A stretch of DNA of 30,658 nucleotides, taken from contig QNFD01000003.1 in the NCBI GenBank assembly GCA_003645435.1, positions 1 through 30,658 of the forward strand, in the 5' to 3' direction. Below are positions 18,193 through 25,583 of this stretch, piece by piece. Both the position numbers and the translations under genes were made by a program. The DNA is from Gammaproteobacteria bacterium. Lineage in GTDB: Bacteria > Pseudomonadota > Gammaproteobacteria > GCA-001735895. The notes beneath the pieces were generated by a model, which was given only the letters and a program-made list of their open reading frames with translations, did no database searches and was not told the origin of the DNA. Numbering within the stretch: the first letter of the stretch is position 1; each line of letters opens with the position of its first letter.

Positions 18193-18882
18193 ATGCGCGC
18201 GATAGTTATCGAAGATGACCTGGAATTACAAAGACAGATAGTCGGCCGCCTGAAGCAGGAGGGATTCGCGGTCGATGCTGCCGACAATGGAGATGAGGGT
18301 TTGTATCTGCTGCAGGAGTATCCTTGCGATGTCGCTATCGTAGACCTTGGCCTGCCAAAATTATCGGGGCTTGAAGTCATCAATGCAATTCGCAAACAGG
18401 GTAGTAATATACCTGTTTTAATCCTTACCGCGCGCGGACGGTGGCAGGATAAGGTGGAAGGACTGGATGCAGGCGCGGATGATTACCTGGTGAAGCCATT
18501 CCATTACGAGGAAATGATGGCAAGAATCCGGGTATTGATCCGGAGAGCCTCGGGCTGGAGCGATTCTCGAATTGTTTGTTCGCCTGTGAGCCTGGATACA
18601 GTGACGCAACGCAGCTATGTCGATGAGCGCGAGCTGGATCTGACAGCCTTCGAATACAAGGTGCTTGAATACCTGATGCTGCACGCCGGAGAGGTGATTT
18701 CAAAAACTGTACTGACAGAGCATTTGTACGACGATGAGGCAGACCGGGATAGTAACGTGATCGAAGTTTTTATTCGACGATTGCGACAAAAGCTCGATCC
18801 GGATGAAAATATGCAACCGATTGAAACACTGCGCGGCCGCGGTTATCGTTTTACCCTTGCCAGGGTCGAGCAGGGTAAATAA
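18193..18882 (+). CDS. phoP: OmpR-family response regulator (PhoP-like)
   Basis: DNA-binding response regulator partnered with the downstream PhoQ-like kinase. The receiver domain (1-115) has acidic pocket Glu7-Asp8-Asp9, phosphoacceptor Asp51 (VDLGLPKLSG), switch Thr in LTARGRWQDK and Lys in YLVKPFHYEEMMAR. The C-terminal winged helix (about 135-225) shows LTAFEYKVLEYLM, SNVIEVFIRRLRQKL and TLRGRGYRF. The combination ARxxWQDKVEGLDAGADDY with KPFHxEE is characteristic of PhoP. The 229 residues are normal. The ribosome site GGAG lies 9 bases before ATG. In enterics PhoP answers low Mg2+, acid and cationic peptides; the signal here is unproven, and the related QseB is the other possibility. Confidence 0.85.
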   Translation: MRAIVIEDDLELQRQIVGRLKQEGFAVDAADNGDEGLYLLQEYPCDVAIVDLGLPKLSGLEVINAIRKQGSNIPVLILTARGRWQDKVEGLDAGADDYLVKPFHYEEMMARIRVLIRRASGWSDSRIVCSPVSLDTVTQRSYVDERELDLTAFEYKVLEYLMLHAGEVISKTVLTEHLYDDEADRDSNVIEVFIRRLRQKLDPDENMQPIETLRGRGYRFTLARVEQGK

Positions 18883-18893
18883 CAAGTATTTCG

Positions 18894-20240
18894 ATGCAAT
18901 CAATAAAGTCACGACTGACGTTGGTTTCCATGATCGTGTTGATCACCTTCATGATTTTAACCGCGATCGTATTGGAAAGAACTGTAGGGCAAAGAGCGCT
19001 TGTGGCCGAGGAAGAGCGATTGCAGCTTTTGATTTATAGCCTGTTGGCGGCTGTTGACCGAAACCGTGCCGGGATGAGCATTACCATATCTGCAAATCGG
19101 TTGTTTGAAAACAGTTTAATGACCAGGGATTCTGGCCTTTACGCTATTTTATACAATGCTGATAGAGAGCAAATCTGGCGTTCTCGTTCGATTACCCAGG
19201 AGCTTCCCGACATCGAAAAAATAGCTCCCGGTGACTGGCAGTTCAAGACTATGGAATACGCATCGAAGCCATATTTCAGGCTTGCCTTTGCGATCCAGTG
19301 GCCCGATGTGCGGGACAGGTTACAGCGTTACGATGTTGTTATCTGGCAGGATGCAGGTGATTACTTTGAACAGCTCGATCGGTTTCGGCAAACCCTGTGG
19401 ACCTGGCTTATTGTGACAATAGCCCTGTTGCTGGTTGTAATGTACCTGGTGATGATGTGGAGTTTGCGCCCATTGAAGCAAGTAGGTCTTGAAATCAAGG
19501 CGATTGAAGACAGGCAGCAAACAGGATTTGAACACGACTATCCGAGGGAAATTGCGCCGCTTACCGAAAATTTAAATATATTGCTGAGCCGAGAACAGTG
19601 CCAGCAGCAACGCTACCGAAACGCCATGGATGATCTGGCTCACAGCCTGAAAACCCCGCTCGCGGTACTCAGCGGCCTGTCGGATAGTGAAAGCAGCGCC
19701 AGGGTCGATTTAGAGGTTTTGCGAGAGCAGGTCGACAGTATGAATCAAATCGTATCTTACCAGTTGCAAAAAGCGAGCAGCGCATTCGGCGCTAAAATCA
19801 GCAAACCGGTTGACCTGGTACAAATCATTGCGAGAATTGTTTCGGCACTGGATAAGGTGTACCGGGAAAAATCAGTTCGAGTCGAGACCGGGTTGCCGCC
19901 CGCGATAATGCTGAGAATGGATGAAAGTGACTGCCTCGAAGTAATCGGTAATCTACTCGATAACGCTTTTAAATACTCCCGGGGTCATGTCGTTATCAGC
20001 GCCAGTGAAGCCGCAACCGGCGAAATAAAATTGACAATTGAAGACGATGGAGAGGGACTTGAGGCGAAGGAAATTGAACAGATTCTAAATCGTGGAACCC
20101 GGCTGGACCAGGTCAGTGAAGGGCAGGGCATAGGGCTTGCGGTGGTAGCCGATATCGTTAAATCTTATAATATCGGTATGGCGTTTAAGCGATCGGTACT
20201 CGGCGGTCTCGGCGTACAGCTCTTGTTTCAAACAGTGTGA
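18894..20240 (+). CDS. phoQ: Sensor histidine kinase (PhoQ-like)
   Basis: Inner-membrane kinase expected to phosphorylate the PhoP-like regulator 11 bp upstream. The 448 residues contain TM1 (about 7-28), a periplasmic sensor (30-167), TM2 (168-189), a short HAMP (191-240), the H-box MDDLAHSLKTPLAVL with His250, and an ATPase domain with N-box NLLDNAFKYS, DDGEG and GQGIGLAVVADI. HSLKTPLAVL is typical of PhoQ. The sensor region lacks the long acidic cluster that binds divalent cations in enteric PhoQ, so the stimulus may differ. The start has a weak ribosome site and is probably coupled to phoP. A 43-codon membrane-protein gene faces its 3' end 7 bp away. Confidence 0.85.
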   Translation: MQSIKSRLTLVSMIVLITFMILTAIVLERTVGQRALVAEEERLQLLIYSLLAAVDRNRAGMSITISANRLFENSLMTRDSGLYAILYNADREQIWRSRSITQELPDIEKIAPGDWQFKTMEYASKPYFRLAFAIQWPDVRDRLQRYDVVIWQDAGDYFEQLDRFRQTLWTWLIVTIALLLVVMYLVMMWSLRPLKQVGLEIKAIEDRQQTGFEHDYPREIAPLTENLNILLSREQCQQQRYRNAMDDLAHSLKTPLAVLSGLSDSESSARVDLEVLREQVDSMNQIVSYQLQKASSAFGAKISKPVDLVQIIARIVSALDKVYREKSVRVETGLPPAIMLRMDESDCLEVIGNLLDNAFKYSRGHVVISASEAATGEIKLTIEDDGEGLEAKEIEQILNRGTRLDQVSEGQGIGLAVVADIVKSYNIGMAFKRSVLGGLGVQLLFQTV

Positions 20241-20247
20241 CCGGCGC

Positions 20248-20379
20248 TCAGGAAGTTAAAAGTAACCAGATTCCATAGAGTATTATTGCCGCTCCTGGCA
20301 GGTAAATCATTCGCTCAACAAGTTTTGGCCAGCCGGTGGGAACAGATTTACGCTGGTCTCGATAGTCAATTCCTTGCAT
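20248..20379 (-). CDS. Small membrane protein, 43 residues, unknown function
   Basis: This short frame begins ATG at 20377-20379 behind a near-perfect ribosome site, CAGGAGGAC, seven bases upstream, far stronger than those of most genes here. The product starts MQGIDYRDQRKSVPTGWP, a charged soluble head, and ends in one hydrophobic helix of about 20 residues (MIYLPGAAIILYGIWLLLTS), so it is probably a C-tail-anchored inner-membrane protein. No cysteines. It does not match MgrB, the known small PhoQ inhibitor, in topology or sequence. It lies tail to tail with the phoQ-like gene (7 bp gap) and just downstream of the zinc-ribbon gene on the same strand. I do not recognise the family. Confidence 0.65.
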   Translation of the reverse strand: MQGIDYRDQRKSVPTGWPKLVERMIYLPGAAIILYGIWLLLTS

Positions 20380-20492
20380 GTTAGTCCTCCTGGGATACAA
20401 CTCAATGCCACAAGTTATCTCCTGTTAAGACCCGGCATACTATCCAGAGTTCACCCGGTGTATACCATCATGCCGCATCTTTTCCATTGGAG

Positions 20493-20714
20493 TTACACCA
20501 TTTGAATGTATTTTCCGCTCGCGCCCACATCGGACTGAAAAAAATCAGCCCCCTGGGCTGATGAAGCATCATAGCTGGATACGGGTTCCGACAAAACGTG
20601 CGCGCCTATACAGTTGGTACAACGAAAGAACTTGACCTGGCTTCTGTCAGTTGCATTTTGATCGGCAACAAACATGGGTGAACTGCAATTCGGACATTTC
20701 ATATAAAGGCTCAC
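20493..20714 (-). CDS. Small zinc-ribbon protein, unknown function
   Basis: A 73-residue cytoplasmic protein with two CxxC knuckles, Cys7/Cys10 (KCPNCSSPMF) and Cys32/Cys35 (RCTNCIGAHV), spaced as in a zinc ribbon. The tail is acidic and serine-rich and ends in SGKYIQMV. Such proteins may bind nucleic acid or act as protein adaptors; no function can be assigned. The start is GTG 20714, or ATG 20702 (MKCPNC), which leaves two residues before the first knuckle. A promoter-like pair TTGTGC-16-TATACT lies just upstream. The small membrane-protein gene follows on the same strand after 113 bp, so the two might be cotranscribed. Confidence 0.7.
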   Translation of the reverse strand: MSLYMKCPNCSSPMFVADQNATDRSQVKFFRCTNCIGAHVLSEPVSSYDASSAQGADFFQSDVGASGKYIQMV

Positions 20715-20741
20715 GACGGAAGTTGATGTTGGATGCCGGGT

Positions 20742-20769
20742 AGTATAACTGCATCCGGGTAAAGCACAA
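20742..20769 (-). promoter_or_regulatory. Candidate promoter of the zinc-ribbon gene
   Basis: On the minus strand TTGTGC (complement of 20764-20769) and TATACT (complement of 20742-20747) are separated by 16 bp; TATACT matches the sigma-70 -10 consensus at five of six positions. Transcription would begin about 20 bases before the GTG start. The -35 end touches a repeated ACATATAGTG motif. Confidence 0.4.
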
Positions 20770-20811
20770 CATATAGTGAGGTAAAGTTAAATTGTCCACT
20801 ACATATAGTGG
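20769..20811. repeat. Direct repeat pair ACATATAGTG, operator-like
   Basis: ACATATAGTG occurs at 20769-20778 and 20801-20810, 32 bp apart, close to three helical turns. The second copy lies within the inverted repeat CCACTACATATAGTGG (20796-20811). Both sit immediately upstream of the predicted zinc-ribbon promoter. The rest of the 286-bp gap 20715-21000 holds only a possible 37-codon frame next to the TPR/oxygenase gene. Confidence 0.4.
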
Positions 20812-20885
20812 TTCCAGTATTAAACGGCTCCGTAGTGGTTTTATTTTAAACTCAATGATTTAGCGGAGTATGCTAATAAAGCACT

Positions 20886-20999
20886 TCAGCTTTTCACTGC
20901 ATTGGAGTCAGGTTTGTTTACCCCGGCATCAAAATTGAATGGTTTCACGGGAGCAGGAAGCTCGGTTGTTGTGTAAATCAAGGAGACGCTGAAACCCAT
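20886..20999 (-). CDS. Possible 37-codon frame coupled to the TPR/oxygenase gene
   Basis: ATG at 20997-20999 lies one base after the stop of the TPR/oxygenase gene, an arrangement compatible with translational re-initiation. The product begins MGFSVSLIYTTTELPAPV and ends with NKPDSNAVKS; composition is protein-like but there is no domain I recognise and no good ribosome site of its own. It could equally be chance, or a worn remnant. Low confidence. Confidence 0.25.
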   Translation of the reverse strand: MGFSVSLIYTTTELPAPVKPFNFDAGVNKPDSNAVKS

Positions 21000-21000
21000 T

Positions 21001-22251
21001 CTAGGCCAACAGATCAAAAGCGATACTGATTCTCTGCTGTGAACTTTCAAATGGGATGGTGCGGTGAAATTCGAATGATGGAAACATGAACATTCGACCT
21101 TCGCTGGGCTCGAACATGCGCACTTCATGTTCGACCATGCATGGAAACTCGTCGGGTGGACGACCGAATTCTATCCAGCCGCTTTGGGATTCATTAGCGC
21201 CATGCATAACATCGGGTAACTGTGCATAGTAAACCCCGCTGATCCAGGCATTGCGATGCATGTGCGCAGCCTGATGCCCCATGCGATCGAGAACCGTACC
21301 CCAGATATCGATTTTGCTGAGATTGGGTATTTGCCGGAGGTAAAGGTGATCGACCTGATTGCATACGGAGTTCATATACTCGTCGTATGCCTCGATGATC
21401 ATCTCCTGCAGTTGCGCTATCGGTCCTCTCGGTTCGAGTGCCAGATTCTGCGTCTGTTGACCGTGACGGGTCGCCACGTTGGCCGGCTCCCGGGTCAGGG
21501 TTGGATGAGACAATACGTGTGTCACCAGTGCTTTATTAAACTCAGCCAGGTCCCGGAAGCTGGCGGGTGCCTCGAAGTCCTTTTGGACGATGAGCCGGTC
21601 CATGCACAGGATCGACGCTGCGGTGTCAGGGTCGCCGATTTCACTGGCGGCGATGGCTTTGAAGGCGAGCGCGTCCCGATCACCTGGATGATGCTTCAAT
21701 GCCGCGTTACTGGCGTCAAGCGCCTCTCCGGCTCGACCGAGTCTCAAAAGACTGCTCGCCAGGTTGGTCGCCGCACCTGGATAATCGGGGGCCAGATCCA
21801 GTGCGCTCCGGTAACTCCGTATAGCGGTCTCCAGTTCGCCGGTTTGCCTGTAGACGTTTCCCAGGTTGTAGAGGGCTTCCGGGTACTCGGGTTTTAGTTC
21901 AAGGGCGTGATGCTGGCTGGAAATGGCTTCTGCCGGTTCACCATTTGCGCTGAGTGCGGTACCCAGGTTGAAATGAGCCTGCGAGCTATCGGGAAGAATC
22001 TTGACCACAGACTGCAGGCAGTTAACGCCCGCTTGCGTTTGCCCCAGGTCCAGGTGAATGGAACCGCTCAGACTAAGTGCGTCTGTGTGCTTTTGATGAG
22101 CCGCGAGTAGCAACTCGCATTTTCTAAGTGCGAGCTTCAAATTCCCTGACTTATAGAGTCTGAACGCTTCATTCAAAATTTGCGTCGGGCGATCGCTGCC
22201 TGCTGATTTTTTTTGTAGTTTTTTCTTTTGCCTGCGTTTCTTGCTGTTCAT
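21001..22251 (-). CDS. TPR-repeat protein with C-terminal 2OG-Fe(II) oxygenase-like domain
   Basis: Function unknown. Of 416 residues, a lysine/arginine-rich start (MNSKKRRQKKKLQKK) is followed by about five to six TPR repeats (25-215; clear examples AHFNLGTALSANGEPAEAI and ALYNLGNVYRQTGELETAI). The C-terminal part (about 310-416) resembles the putative 2OG-Fe(II) oxygenase family TIGR02466 / 2OG-FeII_Oxy_5: HQAAHMHRNAWISGVYY with candidate iron ligands His330 or His332, FGRPPD, GRMFMFPSFEFHRTIPF with His396, and Arg407 in QRISIAFD for the co-substrate. It starts 16 bp after the purD stop on the same strand, so it is probably the last gene of the purHD operon, though no role in purine synthesis follows from that. 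A hydroxylase acting on a protein bound by the TPR part is one possibility. Confidence 0.82.
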   Translation of the reverse strand: MNSKKRRQKKKLQKKSAGSDRPTQILNEAFRLYKSGNLKLALRKCELLLAAHQKHTDALSLSGSIHLDLGQTQAGVNCLQSVVKILPDSSQAHFNLGTALSANGEPAEAISSQHHALELKPEYPEALYNLGNVYRQTGELETAIRSYRSALDLAPDYPGAATNLASSLLRLGRAGEALDASNAALKHHPGDRDALAFKAIAASEIGDPDTAASILCMDRLIVQKDFEAPASFRDLAEFNKALVTHVLSHPTLTREPANVATRHGQQTQNLALEPRGPIAQLQEMIIEAYDEYMNSVCNQVDHLYLRQIPNLSKIDIWGTVLDRMGHQAAHMHRNAWISGVYYAQLPDVMHGANESQSGWIEFGRPPDEFPCMVEHEVRMFEPSEGRMFMFPSFEFHRTIPFESSQQRISIAFDLLA

Positions 22252-22267
22252 TCCCGGCTCAAACTAT

Positions 22268-23545
22268 TCAATGCGATATTGCCCTGAAACCAATGTCAGT
22301 GCGGAAGTAGGCATTTGGCCAGTCGATTTCGGCGACAATTTGATAAGCTTTTTGCTGGGCCTGCGCAACAGTCTCACCTATCGATACCGCGCAAAGTACG
22401 CGTCCGCCGGTTGTAGCGATGTTTGCGTCGCTGTCCAGGCGAGTTCCGGCGTGAAATACTTTCGAGGTTGAATCCTCGGCCGGTATGCTGCGAATTAATT
22501 CACCGCTTTCGTATGTTCCGGGGTAACCGCTGGCCGCCAGCACGACGCCGAGACTGTAGCGCGGGTCCCAGTTCGCGGTTTTGCCCGCAAGCTTGCCCTC
22601 ACAGGCAGCGAGGCAAAGCTCTACCAGGTCTGAATGCAGGCGCATCATAACAGGCTGGGCTTCAGGGTCACCGAAGCGGCAATTGTATTCGATGACCTTC
22701 GCCTGTCCCTGCTTGTCGATCATAAGCCCGGCGTAAAGAAAGCCGGTATAGCGCGCACCTTCGGCGGCCATGCCGCGTACAGTTGGTTTGATAATCGCCT
22801 GCATAATGTGGGCCTCTATCTCCGCGCTAACCACCGGTGCCGGCGAGTAGGCACCCATGCCACCCGTATTGGGTCCGCGATCGCCGTTGTCCCTGGCCTT
22901 GTGGTCTTGTGAAGTTGCCATCGGCAATACCTGTTCACCATCGACCATACAGATAAAGCTGGCTTCTTCACCTGCAAGAAACTCTTCGATGACGACACGG
23001 TGGCCGGCCTCGCCAAACGCATTGCCGGCAAGCATGTTTTTTATCGCATCTATAGCCTGTGCTTCGGTCTCCGCGACGATCACGCCCTTGCCCGCGGCAA
23101 GACCGTCTGCCTTCACCACTATAGGAGTTCCCTGGGCTTTAACATAGTCAAGCGCGGGTTCGATTTCGGTAAAGCTTTGATAGCCGGCGGAGGGGATCTG
23201 GTGGCGGGCGAGGAAATCCTTGGTGAAGGTTTTTGAGCCTTCTAGTTGAGCGGCAGCCGCACTCGGGCCGAAGATGGTCAGGCCGGACTCCTGAAAGCGG
23301 TCAACAATTCCCGCCACCAGTGGTGCTTCGGGCCCGACAATGGTCAGTTCAATATTTTGCTGCTGTGCAAACTCGAGCAGGGAATCGATATCTTCAGCCC
23401 CAATCTCGATGTTATTTACCCTGGGTTCCTGGGCCGTACCGGCATTCCCGGGAGCAACATAAACCTGGCTGACCAAAGGAGATTGAGAGGCTTTCCAGGC
23501 AAGTGCGTGTTCGCGTCCGCCACCGCCGACGATCAAAACTCTCAT
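22268..23545 (-). CDS. purD: Phosphoribosylamine-glycine ligase (PurD, GAR synthetase)
   Basis: Joins glycine to 5-phosphoribosylamine with ATP, the second step of de novo purine synthesis. The 425 residues match the family. The N-terminal Rossmann-like motif MRVLIVGGGGREHALAWK is characteristic, followed by GPEAPLVAGIVD, the ATP-grasp lysines in VVKADGLAAGKGVIV, the signature QDHKARDNGDRGPNTGGMGA, and EYNCRFGDPEAQ. GTGGAG, eight bases before ATG, is a good ribosome site. purH ends 30 bp upstream on the same strand, the common purHD pairing. Confidence 0.96.
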   Translation of the reverse strand: MRVLIVGGGGREHALAWKASQSPLVSQVYVAPGNAGTAQEPRVNNIEIGAEDIDSLLEFAQQQNIELTIVGPEAPLVAGIVDRFQESGLTIFGPSAAAAQLEGSKTFTKDFLARHQIPSAGYQSFTEIEPALDYVKAQGTPIVVKADGLAAGKGVIVAETEAQAIDAIKNMLAGNAFGEAGHRVVIEEFLAGEEASFICMVDGEQVLPMATSQDHKARDNGDRGPNTGGMGAYSPAPVVSAEIEAHIMQAIIKPTVRGMAAEGARYTGFLYAGLMIDKQGQAKVIEYNCRFGDPEAQPVMMRLHSDLVELCLAACEGKLAGKTANWDPRYSLGVVLAASGYPGTYESGELIRSIPAEDSTSKVFHAGTRLDSDANIATTGGRVLCAVSIGETVAQAQQKAYQIVAEIDWPNAYFRTDIGFRAISH

Positions 23546-23575
23546 GCTGTTACTCCACTAAATAGTGACAGGTTG

Positions 23576-25144
23576 TTAATGCCGAAAGTGACGCATGCCG
23601 GTAAACACCATCGACATGCCATGTTCATTCGCAGCGGCAATTACCTCGTCGTCGCGCATCGAGCCGCCGGGCTGAATGACCGCGCTGATTCCAGCCTCGT
23701 GGGCGGCATCGATACCATCACGAAATGGGAAAAATGCATCCGAGGCCATGACTGAACCGGTCACTTTCAGCCCCGCGTGTTCGGCTTTGATACCGGCGAT
23801 GCGTGCGCTGTTGATACGCGACATCTGACCCGCGCCGACGCCGATTGTCATGCCTTTACCGGCGTATACGATGGCATTCGACTTAACAAACTTTGCGACC
23901 TGCCAGGCAAACAAAAGATCCCGCATTTGATCCTCGGATGGTTGCAGCTCGGTTACCACGGTAAGCGAATCATAGAGCTCTGCGTCGACATCCTGAACCA
24001 GCAGGCCGCCATTCACGCGCTTGTAGTCGAGGCGATAGACCGGATTTTGCCAGTTACCGCAAGAGAGTAAACGGACATTCTGTTTGCCCGCGACTATATC
24101 ACTTGCCTCGTCATCAACCTCCGGCGCTATGATCACCTCGACGAATTGCTGATCAATGATAGCCTGCGCGGTTTTTGCGTCGAGACGACGATTGAAAGCA
24201 ATGATGCCGCCGAATGCCGATTCCGGGTCGGTGCTGAAAGCCCGGACATAGGCATCGTGAATATTATCGTCTACCGCCACACCGCAGGGATTGGCGTGTT
24301 TGACGATGACACAGGCAGGTTGCTCAAACTGCTTAACGCATTCCAGGGCCGCATCGGTATCGCCAATGTTGTTATAGGAAAGGGCCTTGCCCCGTAGTTG
24401 CGTCGCACTCGCGATGCCGGGTTCGGAGACATTTGATTCGATATAAAATGCGGCATTTTGATGTGGGTTTTCTCCATAGCGCATACCTTGCGCGTGTTGG
24501 TACTGGAGATTTATCGTGCGCGGGAAAAGTTGGTCCTCTGGTTTCTGTACCAGGCGACCAAAATAATTTGCGATCGCACCATCGTAACTGGCAGTGTGTT
24601 CATAAGCCTTGATCGCGAGCGAGAATCGAGTCTTGTCGTCTATTGCGCCGTTATTGTTCTCCATTTCCTGCAGCACCTGGGAGTAATCGCGTGGATCGAC
24701 GATGACGGTAACGCTGGCGTGATTCTTCGCTGCGGCGCGCACCATCGCCGGGCCTCCTATATCAATATTCTCAATCGCGTCTTCAAGCGTACAGTCGGGT
24801 TGGGCAACGGTAGCCTCAAATGGATACAGGTTGATAACGACAAGATCGATTGGCTTTATGTCGTGTGCCTGCATGACTTCCTCATCAATTCCGCGTCGAG
24901 CGAGGATACCGCCGTGCACTTTTGGGTGCAGGGTTTTGACTCTTCCAGCCATCATCTCCGGGAAGCCGGTATAGTCGGAAATTTCGATTACCGGAATATC
25001 CTGTTCGGAGATTAAACTCGCCGTGCCGCCGGTAGACAGCAGTTCTACCCCTAGTGCGTGTAGACTTTTTGCCAGGTCGATAACATCGGTCTTATCTGAA
25101 ACACTGATTAATGCGCGCCGAACGGGGCTGGCTGTAATTAACAT
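23576..25144 (-). CDS. purH: Bifunctional AICAR transformylase / IMP cyclohydrolase (PurH)
   Basis: Performs the last two steps of de novo IMP synthesis. The 522 residues match E. coli PurH (529). The N-terminal cyclohydrolase domain (1-195) shows [43 protein letters not shown] and NLYPFE; the C-terminal transformylase shows [26 protein letters not shown] with the catalytic Lys-His, [13 protein letters not shown] and [12 protein letters not shown]. The start [12 protein letters not shown] at 25144 is chosen; the 145-bp gap to fis holds a good -10, so purHD may have its own promoter besides read-through from dusB-fis. No PurR-type operator was seen. Confidence 0.96.
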   Translation of the reverse strand: MLITASPVRRALISVSDKTDVIDLAKSLHALGVELLSTGGTASLISEQDIPVIEISDYTGFPEMMAGRVKTLHPKVHGGILARRGIDEEVMQAHDIKPIDLVVINLYPFEATVAQPDCTLEDAIENIDIGGPAMVRAAAKNHASVTVIVDPRDYSQVLQEMENNNGAIDDKTRFSLAIKAYEHTASYDGAIANYFGRLVQKPEDQLFPRTINLQYQHAQGMRYGENPHQNAAFYIESNVSEPGIASATQLRGKALSYNNIGDTDAALECVKQFEQPACVIVKHANPCGVAVDDNIHDAYVRAFSTDPESAFGGIIAFNRRLDAKTAQAIIDQQFVEVIIAPEVDDEASDIVAGKQNVRLLSCGNWQNPVYRLDYKRVNGGLLVQDVDAELYDSLTVVTELQPSEDQMRDLLFAWQVAKFVKSNAIVYAGKGMTIGVGAGQMSRINSARIAGIKAEHAGLKVTGSVMASDAFFPFRDGIDAAHEAGISAVIQPGGSMRDDEVIAAANEHGMSMVFTGMRHFRH

Positions 25145-25176
25145 GGAATTGCCTGGGATGGTTTTAAAAAAGCGGC

Positions 25177-25182
25177 ATTATA
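25177..25182 (-). promoter_or_regulatory. Candidate -10 of a purH promoter
   Basis: The minus strand reads GCTATAATGCC, a perfect TATAAT about 35 bases before the purH start, in the 145-bp gap after fis. The -35 region at normal spacing is poor, so strength is uncertain. Confidence 0.35.
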
Positions 25183-25289
25183 GCTGATCGATATTAGAGC
25201 GACAGAAAAACTTCCGGGCGGTTTTGACTAAATTGAATCATCCGAATGTGAAGTTAAGCTGGAGCACCGGGACGACGCGTTCCCTGTAG

Positions 25290-25583
25290 CTAGTGTTTTA
25301 TCTGATAGTGTTTCAGTTTTTTACGCAGGGTGCCCCGATTGATGCCGAGGTAAGTAGCGGTTTTACATTGATTGTTGTTGCAATGCTTTAGCACGGTTTG
25401 CAACAGGGGTTGCTCGATTTCAGAAATCACGGTCTCGAACAGATTGGAGGGAATTTCTCCATCCAGATCAGTCAGATACTCGCGAATTGCCTGTTCGACT
25501 GACTGTTTTAGTGAGCTTGTCTGCTGCCTAGTTTTCACTGCAACCAACCATAAATTCCCCCAGAATTCATGAAGCCCTGGCAA
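25290..25583 (-). CDS. fis: DNA-binding protein Fis
   Basis: Nucleoid-associated global regulator that bends DNA, activates rRNA promoters and aids recombination. The 97 residues match E. coli Fis (98). The core EIEQPLLQTVLKHCNNNQCKT and the helix-turn-helix LGINRGTLRKKLKHYQIKH are near-identical to the family consensus. Residues before about 20 (MPGLHEFWGNLWLVAVKTRQ) diverge, as is usual. The start ATG at 25583 overlaps the dusB stop by 17 bp. A GTG at 25538 would give 82 residues but lacks a ribosome site. dusB-fis is a well-known operon. Confidence 0.95.
   Translation of the reverse strand: MPGLHEFWGNLWLVAVKTRQQTSSLKQSVEQAIREYLTDLDGEIPSNLFETVISEIEQPLLQTVLKHCNNNQCKTATYLGINRGTLRKKLKHYQIKH

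Noticed and set aside
20248..20379. MgrB as the identity of the 43-residue protein
   Set aside because: MgrB has an N-terminal helix and conserved periplasmic cysteines; this protein has a C-terminal helix and no cysteine.
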